The position numbers were made by a program, and so were the translations under genes. The notes beneath the pieces are model-generated. The model saw only the letters and a list, made by a program, of their open reading frames with translations, made no database searches and was not told the origin of the DNA. A DNA stretch of 64,000 nt from Calliopsis andreniformis (Eukaryota > Arthropoda > Insecta > Hymenoptera > Andrenidae). Position 1 is the stretch's first letter. Every line of letters begins with the position of its first letter. The stretch covers positions 29,654,001 to 29,718,000 of the forward strand of contig NW_027480422.1 in NCBI RefSeq assembly GCF_051401765.1, written 5' to 3'. Of this stretch, positions 1 through 11,129 are shown one piece after another.

Positions 1-1
1 T

Positions 2-1825
2 GTCCCCTGCCGCGTATTGGCCCGGGCAATGGGCGTCCTAAGCTCGAGGTTCGTGCGACTGCTGAGCGGCTGCCTCCGCATGGGGGAGTTCCCCCTCGCA
101 TGGAAACAGGCGCGGATGGTCCTCCTAAGAAAGGATGGACGGCCCGCGGACACGCCTTCGGCATATAGGCCGGTGTGCTTGCTCGACGAGGCGGGAAAGC
201 TTTTTGAGACAATCATAGCTGCCCGCCTCTCGAGCCACCTGTCGACGGTGGGACCGGGATTGGCCTCCAGCCAGTTTGGCTTCCGGGAGGGACTTTCGAC
301 CGTGGACGCAGTCATGCGCGTCAGGTCCCTCTCGGAGGAGGCCGTCTCCAGGGATGGGGTGGCGTTGGCGGTATCATTGGATATCGTCAACGCCTTTAAC
401 ACCCTTCCCTGGAGCAGGGTACTGGGGGCGCTCCGTTATATGCGAGTGCCCCCGTACCTGAGACGGATTATTCGGTCCTACCTAAACGACAGGTGGATAC
501 AATACACCGGCCGGGATGGAAAACTTTGCCGAAGGAGGGTCGTGCGCGGTGTTCCGCAGGGGTCCGTGTTGGGTCCCCTGCTTTGGGTCATCGCGTACGA
601 CCACGTGCTGCGGGCCCGCCTCCCCGCCGATGTCGGGCTGACGTGTTACGCGGACGACACGTTGGTGCTGGTCGGCGGGGTGGGCTATGGGAGGGCCATC
701 CGCCTTGCTGAGATGGCGGTGGCTGTCGCTGTCGCGGCGATCGGTGAGTCGGGCCTTGAGGTAGCGCCCCACAAATGCGAGGCCATGTGGTTTTATGACC
801 GGCCTCGCCGTGGGGCGCCCCCGCCCGGCTTGCGGATCAGAGTAGGTGATGCCTTCGTCGAGGTGAAGGAACAGATGAAATATCTGGGCCTGACCCTCGA
901 CAGCCAATGGCGCTTCGTCGAACATTTCGACCGCTTGGCCCCCCGTGTGGAGAGAGCGTCGGCCGCATTAGGCCGCCTCCTCCCCAATTTAGGGGGGCCT
1001 GAGGAAGGTGTTCGCCGCCTCTACGTCGGGGTGGTGCGGTCAATGATCCTCTACGGGGCCCCTGTCTGGGCCCCGGACCTGATGGCCAGCAAACGCAGCA
1101 TCGCGATGCTGCGACGCCTTTACCGGCGGCTGGCCATCAGAGTCATTAGGGGGTACCGCACCATCTCCTACGAGGCGGCGACGGCCCTGGCTGGTCTTCC
1201 TCCCCTGGAGCTCCTAGCGCAGCAACACCGGACGATATACGTCCGGCTGCGGGAGCTTCGGGACAGTGGGAGGCCACCAGAGGCAGAAGCGGTCGAACGG
1301 ACGAGGCGTCTTGCCCGGCGTGCCCTACACATTGAGTGGACCCGCCAGCTGCAGGCTGGCGCTGCCGCCAAAAGGGCCGTCGGGGCTGTCCTGCCACATT
1401 TCGAAAAGTGGCGGGACAGAGCATACGGAAGGCTCACCTACAGAATGACGCAGGTGCTCTCCGGACATGGCTGTTTCGGGGAGTACCTGTGTCGAATTGG
1501 GAAGGAAGCGACAGCGACATGCCACCATTGTGGGGAGGAACAGGACACGGCGCAGCACACGCTGGAAGTCTGCCCGGCGTGGGCAGCAGAGCGCCGTGTC
1601 CTGAAACAGGGGGTGGGACACGACCTCTCGCTGGAAGCCGTAGTTGCAGCTATGGTGACTGGCGAGAGGCCGTGGAAAGCAATGGCCTCCTTCTGCGAGC
1701 ATGTGATGCTGCAGAAGGAGGCCGCGGAGCGGGATAGGGAGCGGCACTCCCATCCCGCCCGCAGGGGAAGGGCCAGGGCCGGGCCACGGGCGAGACAATG
1801 GTCTCCGCCCGCCCCGGCGCAGTAA
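2..1825 (+). CDS. Reverse transcriptase ORF (ORF2) of R1-clade retrotransposon, C-terminal part
   Basis: This is the C-terminal 607 codons of an RNA-dependent DNA polymerase that would copy the element's RNA at a nicked chromosomal target. The frame is open from base 2 with no stop before it, so the true start is upstream; the TTG at 17 and ATG at 32 are internal. Numbering from 17, motif A has the catalytic Asp at 122 (SLDIVNAF), motif B is GVPQGS at 178-183, and motif C is YADD at 211-214 with the metal-binding pair at 213-214. The fingers segment before motif A has the LLRKDGRP and AYRPVCLLD signatures usual in R1-type enzymes. A zinc knuckle uses C502, C505, H514 and C519. The tail after about 565 is rich in Arg, Pro and Ala. 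No frameshift or stop breaks the frame and the catalytic residues are intact, which suggests a young copy. R1-clade proteins are usually around 1000 residues, so the endonuclease domain should lie to the left. Confidence 0.95.
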   Translation, partial: VPCRVLARAMGVLSSRFVRLLSGCLRMGEFPLAWKQARMVLLRKDGRPADTPSAYRPVCLLDEAGKLFETIIAARLSSHLSTVGPGLASSQFGFREGLSTVDAVMRVRSLSEEAVSRDGVALAVSLDIVNAFNTLPWSRVLGALRYMRVPPYLRRIIRSYLNDRWIQYTGRDGKLCRRRVVRGVPQGSVLGPLLWVIAYDHVLRARLPADVGLTCYADDTLVLVGGVGYGRAIRLAEMAVAVAVAAIGESGLEVAPHKCEAMWFYDRPRRGAPPPGLRIRVGDAFVEVKEQMKYLGLTLDSQWRFVEHFDRLAPRVERASAALGRLLPNLGGPEEGVRRLYVGVVRSMILYGAPVWAPDLMASKRSIAMLRRLYRRLAIRVIRGYRTISYEAATALAGLPPLELLAQQHRTIYVRLRELRDSGRPPEAEAVERTRRLARRALHIEWTRQLQAGAAAKRAVGAVLPHFEKWRDRAYGRLTYRMTQVLSGHGCFGEYLCRIGKEATATCHHCGEEQDTAQHTLEVCPAWAAERRVLKQGVGHDLSLEAVVAAMVTGERPWKAMASFCEHVMLQKEAAERDRERHSHPARRGRARAGPRARQWSPPAPAQ

Positions 1826-1994
1826 AGCCCCTGGACACGGGTCACGGGGAGGGGAGCAATGGCCCGACGCCGGCCCGACCCACTGACGGGGCCTCAGGCC
1901 CCCGAGGGTCTGGTTGGCTGCGGGTCATTGCGGGGTCGCAGGCGGCTTGGGTCGGGGGCCCAAGTCGCCATTGCACAGCGACCCTGGGGGGGCG

Positions 1995-2024
1995 GCGACA
2001 TGTAGTGTGGCCACTACATGTCGC
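1995..2024 (+). other. Perfect 13-bp hairpin in the element's 3' UTR
   Basis: GCGACATGTAGTG and its exact reverse complement flank a 4-base loop TGGC. A G-T wobble (1994/2025) and a C-G pair (1993/2026) can extend the stem. A perfect 13-bp stem is unlikely by chance in so short a UTR. It may be an RNA structure recognised by the element's reverse transcriptase; this is inference. Confidence 0.8.
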
Positions 2025-2179
2025 TGAAGTTAGATGTGCCGCAAGGGACGGGGGGTATGACCCCTCCCGGGATGCGCTTCGGCACGGCTAGGGGGGTACT
2101 GGAAGTGTTCTTTGGAGTTCCCAGTGCCCCCCGAAACGCCTTAGGTAGGCCACCGTGGAGTTTTAGTCGGTAAAAGTCC

Positions 2180-2217
2180 GACACTACCCCGAGCCCTCCC
2201 CAAGGGTTCGGGGTGTC
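2180..2217 (+). other. Second hairpin just upstream of the poly(A)
   Basis: CCCCGAGCCC at 2187-2196 pairs with GGGTTCGGGG at 2204-2213 (one G-U wobble) around a 7-base loop. An outer GACA/TGTC pairing (about 2180-2183 with 2214-2217) continues past a small bulge. It ends 20 bases before the A run. Its place next to the priming end suggests a role in 3'-end recognition, which is not proven. Confidence 0.6.
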
Positions 2218-2235
2218 CTATGAGGATTTCTCCAC

Positions 2236-2237
<2 letters not shown>

Positions 2238-2266
<29 letters not shown>
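2238..2266 (+). other. Poly(A) tail of the retrotransposon, 29 A
   Basis: An uninterrupted run of 29 A follows the 3' UTR and is followed at once by satellite sequence starting GAGCGTCGCTGCACC. This marks the 3' end of the insertion. The first A or the last A could belong to the flank, so the exact junction is uncertain by a base. The absence of substitutions in the run fits a young insertion. Confidence 0.93.
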
Positions 2267-2270
<4 letters not shown>

Positions 2271-2635
2271 GTCGCTGCACCAGATTTAATAGTTAGGGCC
2301 TTAGATGTCAACGCCCGAAGCATAGAATACAAAATAAATAGAACAGTTTTTCCATTGTATAAAACGAATAATTGCAACCAGTGTGAAAGTTATGGTCATT
2401 TCTACGTTCCGGGCAACCTAGGCTTAACTCCAGGGCGTTGCTCCACCAGATCGATTAGTTAGGGACTTTGAGTACAACGCCCGCAGCATAAAATACAATA
2501 TAAATACAACAGCTTTTCCATCGTATATAATGTATATTTGCAAAGAATGTGAAAGCAAAGGTCGTTTCTACGTTCCGGGCAACCTAGGCTTAACTGTAGG
2601 GCGTTGCTCCACCAGATCGAATAGTTAGGGCCTTA

Positions 2636-4625
2636 GAAGTCAATGCCAGAAGCATAAAATACAATATAAATACAACAGTTTTTCCACTGTATAATATGAA
2701 TAATTGTAAACAGTGTGGATGTATTAGTCATTTCTGCGTTCCGGGCAACCTAGGCTTCACTCTAGGGCGTTGCTCCACCAGATCGAATAGCTACGGACTT
2801 AGAATTCAACGCCAGAAGAATAAAACACAACATAAGAACAACAGTTTTACCATCGTATAAAATGAATAATCGCAAACAGTGTGAAGGTAATGGTCATTTC
2901 TACGTTCCGGGCAACCTAGGCTTCGCTCTAGGTCCCTGCACCACCAGATCGAATAGCTAGGGACTTAGAAGTCAGCGCCGGTAGCATAAAATACAATAAA
3001 AATGCAACAGTTTTTCCATCTTATAACAGGAATAACTGCAACCAGTGTGAAAGTACTGGTCATTTCTGTGTTCCGGATAACCTAGGCATCACTCTAGGGC
3101 GCTGCTCCACAAGATCGAATAGCTCAGGACTTAGAATTCAACGCCAGAAGAATAAAATACAACATGAGTACAACAGTTTTTCGATCGTATAAAATGTATA
3201 ATTGCAAGTAGTGTTAAGGTAATGGTCATTTCTACGTTCCGGGCAACCTAGGCTTCACTCAAGAGCGTTGCTCCACCAGATCGAATAGTTACGGCCTTAG
3301 AAGTCAACGCGCGAAGCATATACTACAAAATAAATAGAACAGTTTTTCCATTGTATAAAACGAATAATTGCAACCAGTGTGAAAGTTATGGTCATTTCTA
3401 CGTTCCGGGCAACCTAGGCTTCACTCTAGGGCGTTGTTCCACCATATCGAATTGTTATGATCTAAGAAGTCAACGCCAGAAGCATAAAATACAATATAAA
3501 TACAACAGCTTTTCCATCGTATATAGTGTATTTTTGCAAACAGTGTGAAAGTAAAGGTCATTTCTAGGTTCCGGGCAACTGGGCTTAACTGTAGGGCGTT
3601 GCTCCACCAGATCGAATAGCTAGGGCCTAAGAAGTCAATGCCAGAAGCATAAAATACAATATAAATACAACAGTTTTTCCACTGTATAATATGAATAATT
3701 GTAAACAGTGTGGATGTATTAGTCATTTCTGCGTTCCGGGCAACCTAGGCTTCACTCTAGGGCGTTGCTCCACCAGATCGAATAGCTACGGACTTAGAAT
3801 TCAACGCCAGAAGAATAAAACACAACATAAGAACAACAGTTTTACCATCGTATAAAATGAATAATCGCAAACAGTGTGAAGGTAATGGTCATTTCTATGT
3901 TCCGGGCAACCTAGGCTTCGCTCTAGGTCCCTGCACCACCAGATCGAATAGCTAGGGACTTAGAAGTCAGCGCCGGTAGCATAAAATACAATAAAAATGC
4001 AACAGTTTTTCCATCTTATAACAGGAATAACTGCAACCAGTGTGAAAGTACTGGTCATTTCTGTGTTCCGGATAACCTAGGCATCACTCTAGGGCGCTGC
4101 TCCACAAGATCGAATAGCTCAGGACTTAGAATTCAACGCCAGAAGAATAAAATACAACATGAGTACAACAGTTTTTCGATCGTATAAAATGTATAATTGC
4201 AAGTAGTGTTAAGGTAATGGTCATTTCTACGTTCCGGGCAACCTAGGCTTCACTCAAGAGCGTTGCTCCACCAGATCGAATAGTTACGGCCTTAGAAGTC
4301 AACGCGCGAAGCATATACTACAAAATAAATAGAACAGTTTTTCCATTGTATAAAACGAATAATTGCAACCAGTGTGAAAGTTATGGTCATTTCTACGTTC
4401 CGGGCAACCTAGGCTTCACTCTAGGGCGTTGTTCCACCATATCGAATTGTTATGATCTAAGAAGTCAACGCCAGAAGCATAAAATACAATATAAATACAA
4501 CAGCTTTTCCATCGTATATAGTGTATTTTTGCAAACAGTGTGAAAGTAAAGGTCATTTCTAGGTTCCGGGCAACTGGGCTTAACTGTAGGGCGTTGCTCC
4601 ACCAGATCGAATAGCTAGGGCCTAA
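2636..4625 (+). repeat. Tandem six-monomer higher-order repeat, 995 bp x 2
   Basis: Bases 2636-3630 and 3631-4625 are nearly identical over six monomers. The offset of 995 is one base short of 6 x 166. I noticed only isolated differences, for example a C/T at about 2901 versus 3896. A two-monomer piece of the same unit recurs at about 5401-5740, again 995 bases from its partner at 4406-4745. Such near identity against the usual divergence between adjacent monomers indicates recent unequal exchange. Confidence 0.9.
2745..2773. repeat. Example of the conserved imperfect dyad in each satellite monomer
   Basis: In the monomer consensus, GCAACCTAG and CTAGGGCGTTGC flank an 8-base spacer GCTTCACT. 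GCAA pairs with TTGC and CCTAG with CTAGG, with three unpaired bases (GCG) on one side. The same element recurs through both arms, with CCTAGG and GTTGCTCCACC among the best-kept parts of the repeat. It could form a small cruciform or a protein-binding dyad; function is unknown. Confidence 0.6.
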
Positions 4626-7600
4626 GAAGTCAACGCCAGAATCATAATAAACAATATAAATACAACAGTTTTTCCCTTGTATAACAGGAATAATTGCAAC
4701 CAGTGTGAAAGTTATGGTCATTTCTACGTTCCGGGCAACCTAGGCTTCACTCTAGGGCGTTCCTCCACCACATCGAATAGTTAGGGCGTTAGAAGTCAAT
4801 GCCAGAAGCATAAAATACAATAAAAATGCAACAGTTTTTCCATCGTATAACAGGAATAACTGCAGCCAGTGTGAAAGTACTGGTCATTCCTATGTTCCCG
4901 GTAACCTAGGCTTCACTCTAGGGCCTTGCACCACCAGATCGAATAGCTAGGGACTTAGAAGTCAACGCCAGAAGCATAAAATACAATAAAAATGCAACAG
5001 TTTTTCCGCCGTATAACAGGAATAATTGCAACCAGCGTGAAAGTACAGGTCATTTCTACGTTCCGGGCAACCTAGGTATCGCTGTAGAGCGTTGCACCAC
5101 CAGATCGAATAGCTATGGACTTAGAAGTCAACTCCAGAAGCATAAAATACAATATAAATACAACAGCTTTTCCATCGTATAAAATGAATGATTGCAAACA
5201 GTGTGAAAGTTATGGTCATTTCTACGTTCCGGTCAACCTAGGCTTAACTCCAGGGCGCTGCTCCACCAGATCGAATAGTTAGGGACATTGATTACGACGC
5301 CAGAAGCATAAAATACAATAATAATGCAACAGTTTTTCCATCGTATAACAGGAATAACTGCAGCCAGTGTGAAAGTACTGGTCATTCCTATGTCCCTGGT
5401 AACCTAGGCTTCACTCTAGGGCGTTGTTCCACCATATCGAATTGTTATGATCTAAGAAGTCAACGCCAGAAGCATAAAATACAATATAAATACAACAGCT
5501 TTTCCATCGTATATAGTGTATATTAGCAAACAGTGTGAAAGTAAAGGTCATTTCTAGGTTCCGGGCAACTGGGCTTAACTGTAGGGCGTTGCTCCACCAG
5601 ATCGAATAGCTAGGGCCTAAGAAGTCAACGCCAGAATCATAATAAACAATATAAATACAACAGTTTTTCCCTTGTATAGCAGGAATAATTGCAACCAGTG
5701 TGAAAGTTATGGTCATTTCTACGTTCCGAGCAACCTAGGCTTCATCGTAGGGCGTTGCTCCACCAGATCGAATAGCTAGGGACTTAGAATTCAGCGCCAG
5801 AAGAATATAATACAACATATGTACAACAGTTTTTCCATCGTATAAAATGTATAATTGCAGACAGTGTGAAGGTAATGGTCATTTCTACGTTCTGGGCAAC
5901 CTAGGCTTCACTCTAGAGCGATGCTCCACCAGATCGAATAGTTAGGGCCTTAGATGTCAAGGCCCGCTGCATAAAATACAATATAAATACAACAGCTTTT
6001 CCATCGTATATAATGTATATTTGCAAAGAATGTGAAAGCAAAGGTCGTTTCTACGTTCCGGGCAACCTAGGCTTAACTGTAGGGCGTTGCTCCACCAGAT
6101 CGAATAGTTAGGGCCTTAGAAGTCAACTCCAGAAGCATAAAATACAATATAAATGCAACAGCTTTTCCACCGTATAAAACGAATGATTGCAAACAGTGTG
6201 AAAGTTATGGTCATTTCTACGTTCCGGACACCTAGGCTTAACTGTAGGGCGTTGCTCCACCAGATAGCATAGCTAGGAACTTAGAATTTAACGCCAGAAG
6301 CATAAAATACAATAAAAATGCAACAGTTTTTCCATAGTATAACAGGAGTAATTGCAACAAGTGTGAAAGTACAGGTCATTTCTACGTTCCGGGCAACCTA
6401 GGCTTCGCTCTAGGGCCTTGCTCCACCAGATCGAATAGCTAGGGACTTAGAAGTCAACGCCAGAGGCATAAAATACAATAAAAATGCAACAGTTTTTCCA
6501 TCGTATAACAGGAATAACTGCAGCCAGTGTGAAAGTACTGGTCATTCCTATGTTCCCGGTAACCTAGGCTTCACTCTAGGGCCTTGCACCACCAGATCGA
6601 ATAGCTAGGGACTTAGAAGTCAACGCCAGAAGCATAAAATACATTAAAAATACAACAGTTTTTCCATCGTATAAAAGGAATAATTGCAACCAGTGTGAAA
6701 GTAATGGTCATTTCTACGTTCCGGGGAACCTAGGTTTCACTCTTGGGCGTTGCTCCACCACACCGAATAGCTACGGCCTTAGAAGTCAACTCCAGAAGCA
6801 TAAAATACAATATAAATACAACAGCTTTTCCATCGTATAAAATGAATGATTGCAAGCAGTGTGAAAGTTATGGTCATTTCTACGTTCCGGGCAAGCTAGG
6901 CTTCACTGTAGGGCGATCCTCCACCACACCGAATAGCTACGGCCTTAGAAGTCAACTCCAGAAGCATAAAATACAATATAAATACAACAGCTTTTCCATC
7001 GTATAAAATGAATGATTGCAAGCAGTGTGAAAGTTATGGTCGTTTCTACGTTCCGGGTAACCTAGGCTTCACTCTAGGGCGTAACTCCACCAGATCGAAT
7101 AGCTATGGACTTAGAATTCAACGCCAGAAGAATAAAATACAACATAGGTACCACAGTTTTTCCATCGTATAAAATGTATAATTGCAAGCAGTGTGAAGGT
7201 AATGGTCATTTCTACGTTCCGGGCAACCTAGGCTTCACTCTAGAGCGTCGCTGCACCAGATTTAATAGTTAGGGCCTTAGATGTCAACGCCCGAAGCATA
7301 AAATACCAAATAAATAGAACAGTTTTTCCATTGTATAAAACGAATAATTGCAACCAGTGTGAAAGTTATGGCCATTTCTACGTTCCGGGCAACCTAGGCT
7401 TAACTGTAGGGCGTTGCTCTACCAGATCGAATAGTTAGGGCCTTAGAAGTCAATGCCAGAAGCATAAAATACAATATAAATACAACAGTTTTTCCACTGT
7501 ATAATATGAATAATTGTAAACAGTGTGGATGTATTAGTCATTTCTGCGTTCCGGGCAACCTAGGCTTCACTCTAGGGCGTTGCTCCACCAGATCGAATGG

Positions 7601-10600
7601 CTACGGGCTTAGAATTCAACGCCAGAAGAATAAAACACAACATAAGAACAACAGTTTTACCATCGTATAAAATGAATAATCGCAAACAGTGTGAAGGTAA
7701 TGGTCATTTCTACGTTCCGGGCAACCTAGGCTTGACTCTAGGGCGTTGCTCCACCAGATCGAATAGCTAGGGACTTAGAATTCAACGCCAGTAGAATAAA
7801 ATACAACATAAGTACAACAGTTTTACCATCGTATAAAATGAACAATCGCAAACAGTTTGAAGGTAATGGTCATTTTTACGTTCCGGGCAACCTAGGCTTC
7901 ACTCTAGAGCGTTGCTTCACCAGATCGAATAGCTAGGGCCTTAGACGTCAACGCCCGAAGCATAAAATACAAAATAAATAGAACAGTTTTTCCATTGTAT
8001 AAAACGAATAATTGCAACCAGTGTGAAAGTTATGGTCATTTCTACGTTGCGGGCGACCTAGGCTTCACTCTAGGGCGTTGTTGCACCAGATCGGATAGTT
8101 AGGGCCTAAGTAGCCAACGGCAGATGCATAAAATACAATATAAATACAACAGCTTTTCCGTCGTATATAATGTATATATGCAAAGAGTGTGAAAGCAAAG
8201 GTCATTTCTACGTTCCGGGCAACCTTTGCTTAACTGTAGGGCGTTGCTCCACCAGATCGCATAGCTAGGGACTTAGAATTTAACGCCAGAAGCATAAAAT
8301 ACTATAAAAATGCAACAGTTTTTCTATAGTATAACAGGAATAATTGCAACCAGTGTTAAAGTTATGGCCATTTCAACGTTCCGGGCAACCTAGTCTTCGC
8401 TCTATGGCCTTGCACTACCAGATCGAATAGCTAGAGACTTAGAAGTCAGCGCCAGTAGCATAAAATACAATAAAAATGCAACAGTTTTTCCATCCTATAA
8501 CAGGAATAACTGCAACCAGTGTGAAAGTACTGGTCATTTCTACGTTCCGGGGAACCTAAGCTTCACTCTAGGGCGTTGCTCCACCAGATCGAATAGCTAC
8601 GGCCTTAGAAGTCAACTCCAGAAGCATAAAATACAATATAAATACAACAGCTTTTCCATCGTATAAAATGAATGATTGCAAGCAGTGTGAAAGTTATGGT
8701 CATTTCTACGTTCCGGGCGACATAGGCTTCACTCTAGGGCGTTGTTGACCAAGATCGAATAGTTAGTGTCTAAGTAGCCAACGCCAGATGCATCAAATAC
8801 AATATAAATACAACAGCATTTCCATCGTATATAATGTATATTTGCAAAGAGTGTGAAAGCAAAGGTCATTTCTACGTTCCGGGCAACCTTTGCTTAACTG
8901 TAGGGCGTTGCTCCACCAGATCGCATAGTTAGGGACTTAGAATTTAACGCCAGAAGCATAAGATACTATAAAAATGAAACAGTTTTTCTATAGTATAACA
9001 GGAATAATTGCAACCAGTGTTAAAGTTATGGTCATATCTACGTTCCGGGCAACCTAGGCTTAACTCCAGGGCGTTGCTCCACCAGATCGAATAGATACGG
9101 ACTTTGAATACGACGCCAGAAGCATAAAATATAACAAAAATGCAACAGTTTTTCCATCCTATAACAGGAATAACTGCAACCAGTGTGAAAGTACTGGTCA
9201 TTTCTACGTTCCGGCAACCTAGGCTTCACTCTACGGCCTTGCTCCACCAGATCGAATAGTGAGGGCCTTAGAAGTCAACACCACAAGCATAAAATAAAAT
9301 AAAAATACAACAGTTATTCCATCGTATAACAGGAATACTTACAACCAGTGTGATAGTAATGGGCATTTCTACGTTCCGTGCAACCTAGGCTTCATTCTAG
9401 GGCATTGTTCCACCAGATCGAACAGTTAGGGCCTAAGAAGTCAACGCCGGAAGCACAAAATACAATATAAATACAATAGTTTTTCCATCGTCTAAAACGA
9501 ATAATTGCGCGAGTGTGAACGGTATGGTCATTTCTACGTTCCGGGAAACCTAGGCTTCACTCTAGGGCGTTGCTCCACCACATCGAATAGCTAGGGCCTT
9601 AGAAGTCAGCGCCCGAAACATAAAATACAATAGAAATACAACAGCTATTCCATCGTATAACAGGAATAACTACAAGCACTGTGAAAGTAATGGGTATTTC
9701 TACGTTCCGTGCAACCTAGGCTTCACTCTAGGGCGTTGGACCACCAGGTCGAATAGTCAGGGCCTTAGAAGACAACTCCAGACGCATAAAATACAATATA
9801 AATAAAACAGATTTTCCACGGTATAAAACGAATAATTGCAAGCAGTATGAAAATTATGGTCATTTCTACGTTCCGGGCAACCTAGGCTTCACCATAGGGC
9901 GTTGCTCCACCAGATCCAATACTTAGGACCTAAGAAGTCAACGCCAGAAGCACAAAATAAAATAGAAATACAACAGCTATTCCATCGTATAACAGGAATA
10001 ATTACAAGCAGTGTGAAAGTAATGGGTATTTCTACGTTCCGTGCAACCTAGGCTTCACTCTAGGGCGTTGGACCACCAGGTCGAATAGTTAGGGCCTTAG
10101 AAAACAACCCCAGACGCATAAAATACAATATAAATAAAACAGTTTTTCCACGGTATAAAGCGAATAATTGCAACCAGTATGAAAATTATGGTCATTTCTA
10201 CGTTCCGGGCAACCTAGGCTTCACCATAGGGCGTTGCTCCACCAGATCCAATACTTAGGACCTAAGAAGTCAACGCCAGAAGCATAAAATACAAAATAGA
10301 TACAACAGTTTTTCCATCATATAACAGGAATAATTGCAACTAGTGTGAAAGTGATGGTCATTTCTACGTTCCGGGCAACCTAGGCTTCACTCTAGAGCGT
10401 TGTTCCTCCAGATAGAATAGCTAGGGCCTAAGAAGTCTACAGCAGAAGCATAAAATACAATATAAATACAACAGTTTTTCCATCGTATAACAGGAATAAT
10501 TGCAACCAGTGTGAAAGTGATGGTCATTTCTACGTTCCGGGCAACCTAGGCATCAGTCTAGGGCGTGGTTCCCCCATATCGAATAGTTTGGGCCTAAGAG

Positions 10601-11129
10601 GACTACGCCAGAAGCATATAATACAATATAAATACCACAGTTTTTCCATCGTATAACAGGAATAATTGCAACCAGTGTGAAAGTGATGGTCATTTCTACG
10701 TTCCGCGCAACCTAGGCATCAGTCCAGGGCGTGGTTCCCCCATGTCGAATAGTTTGGGCCTAAGAAGCCTACGCCAGAAGCATATAATACAATATAAATA
10801 CCACAGTTTTTCCATCGTATAACAGGAATAATTGCAACCAGAGTGAAGGTGATGGGCATTTCTACGTTCCGGGCAACCTAGGCTTCACTCTAGGTCGTTG
10901 CTCCGCCAGATCGAATAGCTAGGGACTTAGAAGTCAACGCCAGAAGCATAAAATAAAATAAAAATACAACAGTTTTTCCATCGTATAACATGAATACTTG
11001 CAACCAGTATGAATGTTATGGTCATTTCTACGTTCTGGGCAACCTAGGCTTCACTCTAGGGCGTTGGTCCACCAGATCCAACAGTTAGGGCCTAAGAAGT
11101 CAACGCCAGGAGCACCAAATACAAAATAA

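Larger units (their letters stand above)
1826..2237 (+). other. 3' UTR of the R1-clade element
   Basis: A GC-rich non-coding tail of 412 bases lies between the ORF stop and the poly(A). It contains runs of G and C and two clear inverted repeats, at 1995-2024 and 2180-2217. In non-LTR elements the 3' UTR is commonly what the reverse transcriptase recognises when it starts copying; that role is inferred here. A 97-codon open frame from 1798 to 2091 overlaps the end of the RT frame, but I see no domain in it and treat it as chance in GC-rich DNA. Confidence 0.85.
1..2266 (+). mobile_element. R1-clade non-LTR retrotransposon, 3' portion with poly(A) tail
   Basis: This is the 3' part of a LINE-type element: an open reverse transcriptase ORF entering from the left edge, a stop at 1823-1825, a GC-rich 3' UTR and a run of 29 A that abuts satellite DNA. 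The reverse transcriptase followed by a C-terminal CX2CX8HX4C knuckle is the arrangement known for the R1 clade of arthropod elements (R1, RT, TRAS, SART, Waldo). Known family members copy themselves by nicking the target and priming reverse transcription on it. The apurinic-type endonuclease, any first ORF and the 5' junction lie outside the window, so I cannot tell whether this copy is full length. Its composition (GC-rich) contrasts sharply with the AT-rich satellite. The neighbour is a 166-bp satellite and not 28S rDNA, so it is not a classical rDNA-inserted R1 copy. Confidence 0.93.

Noticed and set aside
17..19. TTG at 17 as the start of the RT protein
   Set aside because: The frame is open to the left edge, and the family's endonuclease domain should precede it; this is an internal codon.
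482..1845. Antisense open frames of 60-157 codons opposite the RT gene
   Set aside because: They are shadows of a GC-rich coding strand; the sense frame has clear RT motifs over its full length.
1798..2091. A 97-codon open frame overlapping the end of the RT ORF
   Set aside because: It lies in the GC-rich 3' UTR, which lacks stops by composition; no recognisable domain.
1..2266. Classical R1 inserted in 28S rDNA
   Set aside because: The 3' flank is the 166-bp satellite; I see no rRNA sequence anywhere in the window.
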